The notes under the pieces were generated by a model that was not told the DNA's origin, ran no database searches, and saw only the letters and a program-made list of their open reading frames with translations. Below are positions 44,499 through 53,131 of a stretch of 64,000 nucleotides of DNA, piece after piece. Within the stretch, counting starts at the first letter, position 1. The number at the start of each line of letters is the position of its first letter. The position numbers and the translations under genes were made by a program. Origin of the DNA: Paracoccus pantotrophus (lineage in GTDB: Bacteria; Pseudomonadota; Alphaproteobacteria; Rhodobacterales; Rhodobacteraceae); assembly GCF_008824185.1 (NCBI RefSeq), contig NZ_CP044426.1:2054501-2118500 (forward strand), read 5' to 3'.

Positions 44499-44565
44499 GC
44501 TCGGGGGGTGTCAACATTGCGCATTTGGGAATATTCGAGAAGATGCCCCTAAGCGTTTCACCGGT

Positions 44566-44901
44566 ATGGACGACATCATGACAATGCCAACCTACCTGAT
44601 TGACAAGCTCCGGCGGCATGGGTTGGCGGTTGATCGTCTGTCGCAAGAGCGTTCAAACGGGATTGGCGAGTTTCACGACATGCCGGTCACTCATGCCCTG
44701 GCATTCGACGCGGCGGATTTTATCTGGGCCGCCTTAGTCTCTTTCGGTGTAGCTGAGGCACAGGAATCCCGGGCCGTTCGAAATCATGTGGCCGAGGCGA
44801 TTATCGATGTGCTTCAGGGGCACGGCATCCCCGACAGGCTGGATCACGAAGCGGAGCCAGAGGAAGCCCACTTGAACGCGCGCTCACGCTCCGAAAGGTA
44901 A
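44566..44901 (+). CDS. Hypothetical protein
   Basis: About 111 residues (MTMPTYLIDKLRRHGLAVDR, AFDAADFIWAALVSFGVAE). Start uncertain: 44566 or 44578. Its 3' end overlaps the convergent gene at 44844 by 58 bp. No family is recognised, so it could be a small cargo gene. Confidence 0.5.
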   Translation: MDDIMTMPTYLIDKLRRHGLAVDRLSQERSNGIGEFHDMPVTHALAFDAADFIWAALVSFGVAEAQESRAVRNHVAEAIIDVLQGHGIPDRLDHEAEPEEAHLNARSRSER

Positions 44902-45344
44902 AAATCCCGGATCGTCATGCCGACGGGAAGACGAATACCTGTCTCGTCGAGCCCCTTCTGAAAACCCGACAGAATGCTATCAGTTATCCCGCCCTGCGTC
45001 TCGATCAGGGCAGTGATCGCCGGCATGCCATGCGTATGGGCATAGTCGACGATTTGGCTCAGGGGAATTTTCTGCGTCATGTGCTGACGCCAAGGATCCC
45101 CCGGCCTCAAGATGCCGCCTGCCTCTGCAAGTTGCCGATAATTGACGGACTGACGCTTCCGGGCTGCCTCCACCAAAAACTCGATGCCTGCCTGGAAATC
45201 GAAGGCCTTGTTCCTGCGCGTCTGCTCGGCAACAGCTGCCTTTGCCAGAGGAGCATCGAGCTTCCCGGCCTTGCGATGGTTTTCGATTAGGTTCCGTAGC
45301 TGCTGATCCGTCTTGGAGGTCAGGTCAGGCTCCTCGCGTGTCAC
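44844..45344 (-). CDS. Hypothetical protein
   Basis: A 166-residue protein, charged and helical (TDQQLRNLIENHRKAGKL, VAEQTRRNKAFDFQAGIEFL). The middle SVNYRQLAEAGGILRPGDPW resembles MGMT/ATL-like or small wing-helix segments in passing. No family is assigned. It is convergent with the preceding gene. Confidence 0.6.
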   Translation of the reverse strand: MTREEPDLTSKTDQQLRNLIENHRKAGKLDAPLAKAAVAEQTRRNKAFDFQAGIEFLVEAARKRQSVNYRQLAEAGGILRPGDPWRQHMTQKIPLSQIVDYAHTHGMPAITALIETQGGITDSILSGFQKGLDETGIRLPVGMTIRDFYLSERERAFKWASSGSAS

Positions 45345-45461
45345 CAGCTCAATCCTTCGGTCCAGTTCGCTCCATTCATTTGAGCTGCATCTCGCCTGTG
45401 TTTCAAGCCCACTGTCGTTCCGCGAAGTTCGTGGACCGACCCAATCATGCCGAGGAGGTGG

Positions 45462-45680
45462 TCAGTTCGTGCGACCGATACGCTCAAACAACCGCCGCAC
45501 GGTGAACGATCGAGCGAGGCTCACCGCCGTGAACACCGCCCCGATCCTCATGTTCTGCGCCAGAGTCGGATTCCAGCCGAACTGCGGGAAGATCAGGATC
45601 TGCGTGACGACGGCCACGCCATAGCCGACGATCACGTTGGCCAGCGACTCGACCAGCGACATGGTGCGTGACTGACTCAT
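45462..45680 (-). CDS. Small membrane protein, DUF7220-like
   Basis: A 72-residue protein: MSLVESLANVIVGYGVAVVT then QILIFPQFGWNP, and a second hydrophobic stretch NMRIGAVFTAVSLARSF. Two membrane helices are likely. It resembles short DUF7220 phage proteins next to DNA methylases. The start overlaps the methyltransferase stop by 4 bp. A holin function is not supported by any lysis neighbour. Confidence 0.7.
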   Translation of the reverse strand: MSQSRTMSLVESLANVIVGYGVAVVTQILIFPQFGWNPTLAQNMRIGAVFTAVSLARSFTVRRLFERIGRTN

Positions 45681-46981
45681 GCGGCGAACCCCTCGTTCTG
45701 ATCTATCGCGCCGAGGCGCTCGACCGTCACCTCGGCGAAGGTCCGGCCGTCGCCATCGAGGATCGCGTCCCTGCGGGTCTCCGCCTGCCAGCGCTCGACG
45801 GCGACATCGACGTAGGCCGGGCTGATCTCCATCGCGAAGACGCGGCGGCCGTTGGCCTCGCCCGCCATGATCTGCGATCCCGAGCCCGAGAACGGCTCGT
45901 AGCACAGCCCGCCGCGCGCCACGTGCTGGCGCATTGGGATGCCGAAGGCGTCGAGCGGTTTCGGCGTCGGGTGATCGGGCCGGTCGTCCCTGGCGAAGCT
46001 GGGCATCTCCCAGGTCGAGGGCAGCGTCTCGTCCGCCACCTTCGGCGGGCGGTTCGGGCGGCGCCAGCCCATGAAGCAAGGCTCGTGTTTCCAGAGGTAG
46101 TGGGACCGGGTCAGAACACCGCGGTCCTTCACCCAGATGATCTGCTGATGGACGAAGGCACCCGCCTTTTCCCAGCAGGCCTCGAGCATCGCCTGCCTGC
46201 GCGAGGCGTGCCAGCAGTACCACGCGGCGTCCTCGGTGATTGCCTCGGCCACGGCCGCCGATATGAACCCGTCGTAAAGCTCCGCGCCCTGCGAACTGTC
46301 GTCCCAGGTCACGCCATAGGACTGCGACCAGTCCTTGTTCCGGGTCGGGTGGTTCGAGCCGTCGTAATCGACGAGATATGGCGGGTCAGTGGCGAACAGC
46401 ACCGCTCGCTCGCCGTTCATCAGCCGGCGGACATCGTCGTGAGACGTCGCGTCGCCGCAGAGCAGCCGGTGATCGCCGAGGATCCATAGATCGCCGGTGC
46501 GCGAGACCGGGTTGCGCGGCGGCTCGGGGATGACCACGGGCGGCGCCGAACCTTCATCGTCATCCTCGGCGCCCGCCAGCAGCCGGTCGAGTTCCCCATC
46601 CTCGAAGCCCAGGATACCGAGATCAAAACCCGCGTCCTTCAGATCTGTGAGCTCCAGCGACAGCAGGCTTTCGTCCCAACCGGCGTTGAGCGCGATGCGG
46701 TTGTCCGCCAGCACCAGTGCCCGGCGCTGGCTGTCGCTGAGCCCGGTCAGGGTGATCGTCGGCACGGTATCCATGCCGAGCAGTCGCGCCGCGAGCACCC
46801 GCCCATGACCGGCGATGAGCGTGCCGTCCTCGGCGATCAGCACCGGGTTGGTGAAGCCGAACTCCCGGATCGAGCCGGCAATCTCGGCCACCTGCGCCTC
46901 GTAATGGGTGCGGGCATTCCGCGCGTAGGGCACCAGGCTGTCGAGGGGGCGGTATTCAACGGCAAGCTGACGATCGGACAC
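45677..46981 (-). CDS. ParB-N/DNA methyltransferase fusion (phage modification methylase)
   Basis: A 434-residue protein. Residues 1-115 are a ParB/Sulfiredoxin-like nuclease-fold domain (NPVLIAEDGTLIAGHGRVLAARLLG). Residues 160-420 are a beta-class N6/N4 methyltransferase with motif IV ATDPPYLVDYDG and motif I CYEPFSGSGSQIMAGE. Such fusions are common in phages and protect DNA against host restriction. It lies upstream of the small membrane protein gene and 117 bp after the HNH gene. Confidence 0.9.
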   Translation of the reverse strand: MSDRQLAVEYRPLDSLVPYARNARTHYEAQVAEIAGSIREFGFTNPVLIAEDGTLIAGHGRVLAARLLGMDTVPTITLTGLSDSQRRALVLADNRIALNAGWDESLLSLELTDLKDAGFDLGILGFEDGELDRLLAGAEDDDEGSAPPVVIPEPPRNPVSRTGDLWILGDHRLLCGDATSHDDVRRLMNGERAVLFATDPPYLVDYDGSNHPTRNKDWSQSYGVTWDDSSQGAELYDGFISAAVAEAITEDAAWYCWHASRRQAMLEACWEKAGAFVHQQIIWVKDRGVLTRSHYLWKHEPCFMGWRRPNRPPKVADETLPSTWEMPSFARDDRPDHPTPKPLDAFGIPMRQHVARGGLCYEPFSGSGSQIMAGEANGRRVFAMEISPAYVDVAVERWQAETRRDAILDGDGRTFAEVTVERLGAIDQNEGFAA

Positions 46982-47098
46982 GGGCGATTTCCTTCAGGAT
47001 ATGGGCTGCACCCCCCCCTCGCCATTTTGGCCATGGATGCAGAAAGCTTGGCGCGCGGTCCTGACGTCGAACTCGCCAGAGATTTGACCTCCCCCGGG

Positions 47099-47455
47099 TC
47101 AGTCGGAGGACTCGCGCCCGGTCCGCCGATTGCCGAAGCCGCCATCCTCGGCAGCGGTCTTGCGGCTGTGGCAGGGGGCGCAGAGCGGCTGCCATCCGGT
47201 CTGGTCCCAGAACCGGGTGGTGTCGCCCCGATGCGGGATGATGTGGTCGACGGTGTTGGCGGTGGTCACGCGGCCCTGGCGCTGGCATTCGGCGCAGAGC
47301 GGGTGGCGGGCGAGGAACATCTGCCGGGCACGCTGCCAGCGCGCTGAGGCGTAGAGCGCCCGGATTGCCGGGTCGCGCTTGTGGCCGGTGTCGCGGTCAC
47401 GCTCCCGCTTGTCGCGCCGCCCCACCGGGCGATGGATGGGCGGGCGCAACGGCAT
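47099..47455 (-). CDS. HNH endonuclease
   Basis: About 118 residues from ATG 47455, behind a GAGG. The HNH core is CAECQRQGRVTTANTVDHII then PHRGDTTRFWD and LCAPCHSRKTAAED; the two CxxC pairs bind zinc. In HK97-like phages an HNH protein helps terminase cut cos DNA. Here it is separated from terS by the methyltransferase and several small genes. Confidence 0.85.
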   Translation of the reverse strand: MPLRPPIHRPVGRRDKRERDRDTGHKRDPAIRALYASARWQRARQMFLARHPLCAECQRQGRVTTANTVDHIIPHRGDTTRFWDQTGWQPLCAPCHSRKTAAEDGGFGNRRTGRESSD

Positions 47456-47594
47456 GGTGCCTCGCGAAAAGGGTGGAACGGAGGTGGGAATGATCGGTGG
47501 CGCTCTAGGCGCTCTTCTCCCGATCATGCCCTGCTTGTAGCACGGATCTGTTGCAGCTGTCGAAGGGAAAGATGTTGCAACACTCTGGACTCGT

Positions 47595-47975
47595 TCACGC
47601 ATTCAGCCGCGCGGCGATCTTCGTGAGCGCCAGCTGCCAGCGTCGCCACGCCGTGGTCCGGTCGCAGCCCATCTCGCCCGCGATCACCTTCCACGGCACC
47701 CGTGCCGCCCGCGACCAGACCAGCTTGCGATCGGGCTCCTCGATCCACAGCACCCAGTCGAAGGTCCGCTCCAGCCGGGTGATGGCCGCCGCCGATGGCC
47801 AGACGCGCATCGGCTCGGGCTCCATCGCCGCAATCTCGCGCTTCGTCCGCAGCACCTGCGGCCAGGTTCCGAAGTAGCCCTGGGCCTTGACCGGCGGCAG
47901 CTTGCGCAGCGTGCGGAACGCCTCCTCGAAGTGATCGGCGACGTCGTCAGCCGTCCAAGGATTCTGCCTGCTCAT
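47595..47975 (-). CDS. DUF6362-family phage protein
   Basis: A 126-residue protein: MSRQNPWTADDVADHFEEAF, then RLERTFDWVLWIEEPDRKLVW and a closing HTH-like IAGEMGCDRTTAWRRWQLAL. DUF6362 proteins occur in many alphaproteobacterial phages and are probably small DNA-binding regulators. The start overlaps the RuvC-like gene stop (ATGA). Confidence 0.78.
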   Translation of the reverse strand: MSRQNPWTADDVADHFEEAFRTLRKLPPVKAQGYFGTWPQVLRTKREIAAMEPEPMRVWPSAAAITRLERTFDWVLWIEEPDRKLVWSRAARVPWKVIAGEMGCDRTTAWRRWQLALTKIAARLNA

Positions 47976-48493
47976 GCCAGACCTCCGTCCGTCTCGATCG
48001 CCCAGAGCAGCAGCGCGATGGCGTCGGCCTCGTTGTCGTCGGCCGGGGTGAACCCGCAGTTCCGGGCCGCAGCGATCGTCGCGTCCTTCAGCGCGTTGCC
48101 CTTGCCGGTGGCGTGGCGCTTGATCGTGCCGACGGGGACGCCGGCATAGGGCACGCCGCGCAGTTCAGCCCAAGCGGTCAGCGTGGCCATGAGCCCGCCA
48201 TAGACATGGGCCGCATCGGTTCCGGCGTGGCGGCGCACCTCCTCGAACCAGATCGCGGCGATCGGCCCCGACAGGCGGTCGATCTCGGTGAGCCAGTTCG
48301 TGAAGCGCAGGTAGCGCATGCCGCCACCGTCATAGCGGCCGGGCCTGAAGCTCGCGGTCCCGCTGGTGATCAGCCCGTCCGGAGCGCGCAACGCCCAGCC
48401 GGTGCTGGTGCCGAGATCGAGCGCGAGAATGCAGCGGTCGAGAGTGCCGGCAGCCGTGAGAGGCGCCGGGGCGATGTGTGGGGAGCGGTCCAT
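47972..48493 (-). CDS. RuvC-like Holliday junction resolvase
   Basis: About 173 residues from ATG 48493 with GGAGG upstream. RNase H-fold acidic residues are seen in CILALDLGTSTGWALR, IAAIWFEEVRRHAG and DDNEADAIALLLWA. Phage RuvC-type nucleases resolve branched replication intermediates before packaging. A 395-bp noncoding gap precedes it. Confidence 0.85.
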   Translation of the reverse strand: MDRSPHIAPAPLTAAGTLDRCILALDLGTSTGWALRAPDGLITSGTASFRPGRYDGGGMRYLRFTNWLTEIDRLSGPIAAIWFEEVRRHAGTDAAHVYGGLMATLTAWAELRGVPYAGVPVGTIKRHATGKGNALKDATIAAARNCGFTPADDNEADAIALLLWAIETDGGLA

Positions 48494-48888
48494 GACGACC
48501 TCCTCTTCGATTGAGAGGCCGGGGCGGCACGGCTGCACGGGTCGAGCGGCAGCACGCGCGCCCGGGCCGGGATCGCGAGGTCTGGTCAGGGTCACGTTGT
48601 CGATGCCGGGCACGCCCGGCGCTTCCTTCAATGGCTTCACCCCGTCCGCTTGAAGGAAGTGGGGACGCAAGCCATTGGCAGAATGAGGATAAATCTCTTC
48701 TTTCAATATTTCAGTTATTTCATTGGTTATGTGTCTGGCACCCCTTCCCATCCAAGCGCGCGAGGGTCTCTGCGTGAAATATTGAAAGAAGCCCCGCGCG
48801 CCGGATTTCCGTTGCGGGACGGGGGCTTGGGCGGGACCTTCCTTCAAATGAAGGATGGGGGCCGTTGAAGGAAGCATGGTCCCGGCCC
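48494..48888. repeat. Noncoding gap with six CTTCYTTCAA sites in three inverted pairs: candidate replication origin
   Basis: The 10-mer CTTCCTTCAA (or CTTCTTTCAA) occurs at 48622-48631, 48697-48706 and 48838-48847, and its reverse complement at 48650-48659, 48782-48791 and 48865-48874. The outer pairs have 18- and 17-base spacers. In the middle pair the identity extends to 17 bp (48697-48713 with 48775-48791). An AT-rich segment (48681-48735) sits by the middle pair. No gene on either strand is credible. It lies between primase and resolvase genes in a continuous leftward operon, so origin, operator array or structured RNA are all possible. Confidence 0.65.
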
Positions 48889-51171
48889 TCACCGCATCGC
48901 CCGGAAGCGCATGGCCTTCCGACCCCCGGTCTCCTGCTCGACCGTGACGATGTCGCCGCACTCGACCAACGTGAGCAGGATGTCGTCGCGGTCGCGCGCG
49001 CGGAGCCATTGCGTGGCGCGGGTCAGCTCGGACTTCGTGATTCCGGCAGACCCCGCCTTGCGGATGATCTCGCGCAGTCGTTTCAGATGCGCCTCGGTCT
49101 CGGTGTCGGCAACATGTCGATCGACGGCGTCGATGGTGCGCCGGGCGAAATGGCGGACGAAGTCGATGGCCCAGACGGCATCCTCGAGTCGGATGACGGG
49201 ATGAACGGCATCCCGCCCCACAGCCAGGACGAGCGCGACCTTGGCCGCGTTCTCTGCAATCCGGGCGAGGATCGGCGTGTGAAAGGTTCCTGCCGCGGCC
49301 CTGAGCTCGGCGGTGACCTCTTCGCCGAGCGCGTCGAAGCGCGCCTGCGCGTCGTCGTCCATCGGCACCGTCATCGGATCAACGGCCGTCTCGGGTCCGG
49401 AGGTCTTGCCGGCCAGGTTGCCGCTCGCCCCGCCGCCCTCGGCAAGGCGCTGCAGACCCTCGATCAGCGATCGCGGCGACGTGCGCAGCCCGGCACGACG
49501 GTTCTCGTCCGGGTAATCCTCCTCACTCGGCAGGATGATGAACCGGGCGAGCGAGCCGTCCACGACATTGGCGCCCTGCAGCGCCCCCCAGAAATGCAGC
49601 GGCGTCGTCGTGCCGTAGACGCAGAGGCAGGGCTGGACGATGTCGCGCCGCTCGTTTGAGCCGTCGCGGTTGGCGTATTCCGCGCCGAGGAAGACCCCGC
49701 TGGCAGCGGTGTAAAGCTCGGTCATGTTGTCGAGGATCTCGGTGATGTGGCGCGGGCTGCGCTTGCGGTCAGCCGCCGCCGCGAGGAACATTCCGAACTC
49801 GTCGATCTGGAACAGGATCGCCGGCTGACGGTGGAGCGCGGTCAGGAGCCCCGCGCCTGAGGCGATCTTGTTTCCGCCGAGGTGGTGCGCGAGTCCGGCC
49901 TCGAAGAACAGCTCGTTGACGACCTCGCGGGCATGGTTCTTGCCCGACCCGCTGTCCGCAATGCCGACAATGTAGAGGTTCGTGCGCAGGTCGGTCGTCG
50001 TGCGGTAGCGCCGCCCCATCAGCGCGCCGAGGGCGCAGAGGCTGGCGCCCACCGCGAGAAGCGGCTGCGGTCTGCGCGCGGTGTCGATCATGTAGCGCGC
50101 GAGATCGCCCACGAGCCCGCCCGGGATCGCAAGCGTGAAGGACGGCGCAGGCGGGAGGATCGGCATCGGGGCTTCGGGCTGGGCGAGCCGTGCAAGGAGG
50201 CCCGCCGCGGGATGCTCGTCGCCCGCGCTGATCTTCTGACTGCCGTCGAGCAGCAGATCGGGGTCGGGTCGCCAACCCTTTTCCATGGCGAGGTGATAGA
50301 TCGTGCCGGCGCCGATGCGCGCGGGCTTGAAGCTCGCCCATGCCTTCGCCGTCTCGGCCGGGTCGTTCTTGGCCGCCTGCGCCGACCAGTCGGCGAAGAG
50401 CGTCGCGCCCTCCTCGCCCAGCGCGCCCTTCAGCGCCATGCCGATGCGCATCCAGCTGTCGTAGTCGAGCTCGGCGTTCGGCAGCCAGGCGAGCGCGCTC
50501 CGGATCGCGGCCAGCGTGCCAGCCTGTGCATGCGCCGGCAGACACGGGTGCCCGGCCCCGTTTGCGCCCTTCGCACCGAGGCTCTTCGGGCGCATCTCGG
50601 GCGGGATCAGCGCCAGCGCCTCGTCGAGAAAAGCCGCAGCCCGGTCGGCGTCGATTTCGGGCAGGCTCTCGATATCGATATCCGCGAGCCCCTCGTCCGG
50701 CCAGGCATAGGGCTGGCCGGTATCGGGATGCTCGGCATAGGCCACGAACTGCTGGCCGAGGCAGAGCACCTCCAGCGGCGCGCGCCGGATCCCGGCGAAG
50801 GGCTCTCGCGTGCGATAGACCAGCAGCCGCTTCGGCGGCTTGCCGATTCTCAGCGCCGGCGTATCGCCCAGCCGTTCGCGGGCCAGCTGCTCCATGCGCA
50901 GCGCCAGATCGCCATCCTCGGCGATGTCGATGTCGATCGCGACCACCGCGCCGCCGACGATCCCGACGCCGCAATCGGGCCAGCTCGACCAGGTCGCGAC
51001 CTCGAACTCGGTCGTGGCCCGGCTCGCATGGCGGTTCCACTGCGGGTAGTCGTGCCAGGCCGCGCGGGCGAACTGGCCGGGTTTCTTGGTGCCGGGCGCG
51101 ATCGGCAGGATCGCGTAGCCGTTCGTCACAAGACGCGCGCCGACGCGCGCCATCCACGAGGTGTCCACCAT
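48889..51171 (-). CDS. Primase-polymerase/DUF3987 replication protein
   Basis: A 760-residue protein. Residues 1-190 are a bifunctional DNA primase/polymerase domain (AILPIAPGTKKPGQFARAAW, metal site VVAIDIDIAEDGD). Residues 220-300 look like PriCT_2 (LDYDSWMRIGMALKGALGEE). Residues 350-700 are DUF3987, a helicase-like ATPase with GIADSGSGKNHAREV. It is the replication initiator and primase-helicase of the phage module and lies directly beside the repeat-rich gap. Confidence 0.88.
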   Translation of the reverse strand: MVDTSWMARVGARLVTNGYAILPIAPGTKKPGQFARAAWHDYPQWNRHASRATTEFEVATWSSWPDCGVGIVGGAVVAIDIDIAEDGDLALRMEQLARERLGDTPALRIGKPPKRLLVYRTREPFAGIRRAPLEVLCLGQQFVAYAEHPDTGQPYAWPDEGLADIDIESLPEIDADRAAAFLDEALALIPPEMRPKSLGAKGANGAGHPCLPAHAQAGTLAAIRSALAWLPNAELDYDSWMRIGMALKGALGEEGATLFADWSAQAAKNDPAETAKAWASFKPARIGAGTIYHLAMEKGWRPDPDLLLDGSQKISAGDEHPAAGLLARLAQPEAPMPILPPAPSFTLAIPGGLVGDLARYMIDTARRPQPLLAVGASLCALGALMGRRYRTTTDLRTNLYIVGIADSGSGKNHAREVVNELFFEAGLAHHLGGNKIASGAGLLTALHRQPAILFQIDEFGMFLAAAADRKRSPRHITEILDNMTELYTAASGVFLGAEYANRDGSNERRDIVQPCLCVYGTTTPLHFWGALQGANVVDGSLARFIILPSEEDYPDENRRAGLRTSPRSLIEGLQRLAEGGGASGNLAGKTSGPETAVDPMTVPMDDDAQARFDALGEEVTAELRAAAGTFHTPILARIAENAAKVALVLAVGRDAVHPVIRLEDAVWAIDFVRHFARRTIDAVDRHVADTETEAHLKRLREIIRKAGSAGITKSELTRATQWLRARDRDDILLTLVECGDIVTVEQETGGRKAMRFRAMR

Positions 51172-51395
51172 CAGAAGGGCACCTCCGGGATCAGGCGATC
51201 GAGCCGCGCGCGGTCTTTCGACGCCAGTTCACGCAGATGGTCGCAGTAGCCGGTAACGATCACCTCGACGAAGGTATCCCACTCCTCCTCGCTCAGCAGG
51301 GCGAGATCGGTCCTGCCGAGGCTGTCGAGATAGGCGCCGCCGGCCTTGCCGCCCTCGACCATGGCCGCCGTCTCATTGGGGGTCGGATCGATCAT
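51171..51395 (-). CDS. DUF6511-like small phage protein
   Basis: A 74-residue acidic protein (MIDPTPNETAAMVEGGKAGG, LLSEEEWDTFVEVIVTGY). It resembles DUF6511 proteins placed between helicase and primase genes in related phages. Its ends overlap both neighbours, so it is translationally coupled. Function unknown. Confidence 0.72.
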   Translation of the reverse strand: MIDPTPNETAAMVEGGKAGGAYLDSLGRTDLALLSEEEWDTFVEVIVTGYCDHLRELASKDRARLDRLIPEVPF

Positions 51396-53131
51396 GCCCG
51401 ACCTCCTGTGGCAGATGTCCTGGCAAACCCGGCAGCAGAGGTCTCTGAGGCTCGTGTCGCGCCGAGGGTCGGAGACGCGGAAGCGCGCGTCGAACCAGCC
51501 CCACCCGCGGGGTTCTCGATGGCAGACAGCGCAGAGCCCTGCACGGCGGTAAGGCATGGGGCGAACCTGTAAGCGGTAATTTCCGTGAAGCGGCCCGCGA
51601 CGCGGACGGCGATCTCGTTGGGGCGACGCAACCGGTCTGCCAGCAGGAGCGCCCCGTCGACGGACTCGGGCACGTCCATCTCGGGCGCCCGTTCGCGCCA
51701 CCAGCTTTCGGCCTTCCGGCGCGGAAAGCCGTCGTGCTCGAAGCAGACCCATTCCGTGTGGAAGGCGAGCCCGCAGCGATAGGTGACCTTCAGCGAGACC
51801 CGCCCGCCCCGTTTCTCGTGGCGGCTGTAGGTGACGTCGGAGACGCCGACCCACTGCGGCTTGCCGGTGGACAGCACCTCCAGCGTCGAGGCGGTGGGCT
51901 CGAGCTTCACCTCGCGACCGGGGAACTCGACGCCGCAGCCGGGGCATTCGAGCGCCGCGATGGCAACGATGGTCCCGCATTCGGGGCAGATCCTGGTGGG
52001 CGGCGGCCCGTCGCCCGAACCGCTCGGGCATTTGGGCCGCACGAGATCGATGGGGCCATGTCGGCGGACATTCCCCGCGAAATCGAGAACCAGGCAGTTC
52101 TCCTTGCCCTCGGCAAGCCGCGTGCCTCGTCCGGCCATCTGAACGTAAAGCCCGGCCGACTTGGTGGGCCGCAGCATGGCGATCAGATCCACGGCCGGCG
52201 CGTTGAAGCCCGTCGTCAGCACGCCCATCGAGGCCAGCGCCCTGATCTCGCCGCGCTTGAAGGCGGCGACGGTCGCGTCACGCTCGTCCTTCGGCGTCTT
52301 GCCGAAGATAGTGGCGCAGCTCACCCCGCGGCGGCGGAACTCCTCGGCGACATGGGTCGCGTGGCGGACGCCCGAGCAGAACGCGAGCCAGGACCGGCGC
52401 GTCTCGCCATGGGCGATCACCTCGGCCACGGCCGCCCGCGTGATGGCCTCCTGGTCGACCGCATCCTCGAGGTCGCGCGCGACGAACTCGCCGCCGCGCG
52501 ATCCCACGCCGGTCACGTCGAGGCGGGTCTTGGTCTGCTTCGAGATGAGCGGGGAGAGATAGCCCTGATCGATCAGGTCGCGGACCGACACCTCGTAGGC
52601 GATGTCGGTGAAGAGCGCGTTCTCACCCTCGTGCAGCATGCCGCTGTCGAGACGGAAGGGCGTCGCCGTCAGCCCGATCACCTTCAGCGCGGGGTTGATC
52701 GCCTGCAGGTCCGTCAGGAAGCGGCGATACATGGTGTTCGACCGGCCGGGGATCAGATGGGCCTCGTCGATCAGCACCAGATCGGCATGGCCGATGCGCG
52801 TCGCCTTGTCGTGGATCGACTGGATGCCGGCGAAGAGGATCCGGGCCCGCGCATCGCGGCGGCCGAGCCCGGCCGAGTAGATGCCCGCCGGCGCCTCGGG
52901 CCAGAGCCCCAGCATCTCGGCATGGTTCTGCGCGATCAGCTCGCGGACATGGGTGACGACGAGCACGCGCTGCTCGGGCCAGGCCTTGAGCACGCCGTCG
53001 ATGAAGGTGGCCATGACGAGGCTCTTGCCGCCGGCCGTGGGGATCACGACGAGCGGGTTGCCGCTCTCCCTCTCGAAATAGCCGTAGATCGAGGCGATCG
53101 CGGCCTGCTGGTAGGGGCGCAAGGTCAGCAT
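51392..53131 (-). CDS. DEAD/DEAH-box helicase, SF2
   Basis: A 579-residue helicase: RPYQQAAIASIYGYF (Q-like motif), Walker A VIPTAGGKSLVMA, DEAH VLIDEAHLI, motif III GLTATPFRL and motif VI QMAGRGTRLAEGK. A zinc ribbon (CPECGTIVAIAALECPGCG) follows the helicase core. It probably unwinds or restarts phage replication forks. It overlaps the nuclease gene upstream by 7 bp. Confidence 0.92.
   Translation of the reverse strand: MLTLRPYQQAAIASIYGYFERESGNPLVVIPTAGGKSLVMATFIDGVLKAWPEQRVLVVTHVRELIAQNHAEMLGLWPEAPAGIYSAGLGRRDARARILFAGIQSIHDKATRIGHADLVLIDEAHLIPGRSNTMYRRFLTDLQAINPALKVIGLTATPFRLDSGMLHEGENALFTDIAYEVSVRDLIDQGYLSPLISKQTKTRLDVTGVGSRGGEFVARDLEDAVDQEAITRAAVAEVIAHGETRRSWLAFCSGVRHATHVAEEFRRRGVSCATIFGKTPKDERDATVAAFKRGEIRALASMGVLTTGFNAPAVDLIAMLRPTKSAGLYVQMAGRGTRLAEGKENCLVLDFAGNVRRHGPIDLVRPKCPSGSGDGPPPTRICPECGTIVAIAALECPGCGVEFPGREVKLEPTASTLEVLSTGKPQWVGVSDVTYSRHEKRGGRVSLKVTYRCGLAFHTEWVCFEHDGFPRRKAESWWRERAPEMDVPESVDGALLLADRLRRPNEIAVRVAGRFTEITAYRFAPCLTAVQGSALSAIENPAGGAGSTRASASPTLGATRASETSAAGFARTSATGGRA

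Noticed and set aside
45462..45680. Holin
   Set aside because: Two membrane segments fit, but no endolysin or other lysis gene is near and it resembles DUF7220 proteins beside methylases.
48494..48888. CRISPR array
   Set aside because: The repeats are 10 bp, alternate in orientation and have irregular spacers; there are no cas genes.
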